A program made the position numbers and the translations under genes. From Psoroptes ovis (taxonomy: Eukaryota; Arthropoda; Arachnida; Sarcoptiformes; Psoroptidae): a DNA stretch of 64,000 bases. The notes beneath the pieces are model-generated. The model was not told the DNA's origin, made no database searches, and was given only the letters and a program-made list of their open reading frames with translations. The stretch spans positions 248,001-312,000 of the forward strand of contig PQWQ01000027.1 of the NCBI GenBank assembly GCA_002943765.1, read 5' to 3'. Below, in pieces: positions 63,072-64,000 of the stretch (positions within the stretch are counted from its first letter, which is position 1; each line of letters begins with the position of its first letter).

Positions 63072-64000
63072 CAAATATAAACAAACACCGAGAGAGGTAT
63101 ATACCACTTGTTGATATCGAAAAATTCAAATGAAAATAGCTGAAAAATTCAATTCAATTCAATTTAATCGAATTGAAGGTATTCACAGAAATTTTCATTA
63201 TCAACATAAAACATAAAACAAGGTATTTTCAAGGATGCCAACCTTGTTCAAATATTGTTATTAACAATTGTATGCGTTATTTGAAGGTTATACATAGTCG
63301 TATAGCTTTAAATAAATATGAACATCCTTCCACATATCTCTATATAAATATGTTCGATTTAAAAATTCTTGTTTATTTTGTGAAATTTTAATTATTACAA
63401 TTAAATTAAATATGAACAGTATCGTCTGTGTGTTTGTGTATGTGTGTGAGAATCGATAATAATAATTATAATTAAAATTCATTACAATTCAAGGTTATAG
63501 TTGTTTGTCTGTTTGAACAGAAGGAGCAAAATTGAATAAAACTTCATAACAAAGCCTACGCCATAAACTTTTTTCTAACAATTGAAAATCAATTGTAATC
63601 AATCAATTTTGATCAATTCAAAGGGATAAAACTGTGATACCCAGCCAACGAACAAAACACTTGATTATTACATAATCAAAACAAATGGAAACCGCTCCCA
63701 AATAGAACAAATGAATAACGAAACGAATTGATCAAAATTCAATGATTAACATAATGAATTATTGTGAAATGATTGGAGTGATTTGGAGTGAAATAAAGCT
63801 TTCGAATTTCAATGGAGAACCCTTTCACCAGAGCAAAAACATTGAAACCACTACAAACAGCTGCTTCCATTCTTCAATTAATGATGAATTAATGGAAATT
63901 AATGCAAAATAATGATTCGATGCAATCAAATCATGATTCTACAATGAGAAGGAGAGGGTAAATCATTCGAAATAATGATTTGAAAAAGAGAAAGTAATTT
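63072..64000. other. Terminal stretch without a recognised gene
   Basis: Short open frames only, no conserved motifs. From about 63540 the base composition is a little less A/T-biased and homopolymer runs are fewer, so it may enter a UTR or the flank of a gene beyond the window. Confidence 0.4.

Overview
The window is AT-rich arthropod nuclear DNA, most likely from a small-genome acariform mite of the dust-mite or psoroptid type. The evidence is intron-containing animal genes (TBP, RpS5, MSH6, UCHL5, DHX9, aromatic amino-acid decarboxylase and a doublesex-type DM gene), mostly very short introns of about 50-110 bp, long Asn/His/Ser/Gln runs and tightly packed genes. The mite assignment is inference; no species-diagnostic locus is present. 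I rebuilt exon-intron structures by matching GT..AG sites with reading phase and with conserved family sequence. Every multi-exon gene listed closes into a complete frame.

Layout. 1-11196: no recognisable gene; filled with about 13 copies of an ~85-bp palindromic element, two copies of a second inverted repeat, and simple repeats. 11197-30325 (+): one large gene for a long low-complexity, probably secreted or membrane-anchored protein. It has an 11-kb intron holding 15 palindromic elements and two possible 3' ends. About 30.82-32.99 kb: a 35-bp tandem array. 33184-34238 (-): TATA-binding protein. 34763-37018 (-): doublesex-like DM transcription factor. 37-40.9 kb: upstream region shared head-to-head with UCHL5.

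40963-63075 is a dense housekeeping block: UCHL5 (+), MSH6 (-), RpS5 (-), AARSD1 (-), HDHD3-like (+), DHX9/maleless-like (+), a divergent RBBP4/p55 paralogue (-), an unassigned coiled-coil protein (-), aromatic-L-amino-acid decarboxylase (-) and PPIL3 cyclophilin (+). Several pairs are tail-to-tail with only 40-70 bp between stop codons (UCHL5/MSH6, DHX9/RBBP4-like). Others are head-to-head with short shared promoters (AARSD1/HDHD3, DDC/PPIL3). The genes do not form one pathway.

The most unusual signal is the element distribution. I count 34 copies of the short palindromic family, 31 of them in the first 28 kb and only 3 in the remaining 36 kb. Many sit in introns, so they would be transcribed as short hairpins. 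Three structural subfamilies are visible. I found no convincing previously undescribed protein system; the best leads are the hairpin-element cluster, the tandem array with a mosaic order of variants, and the unrecognised large Asn-rich gene.
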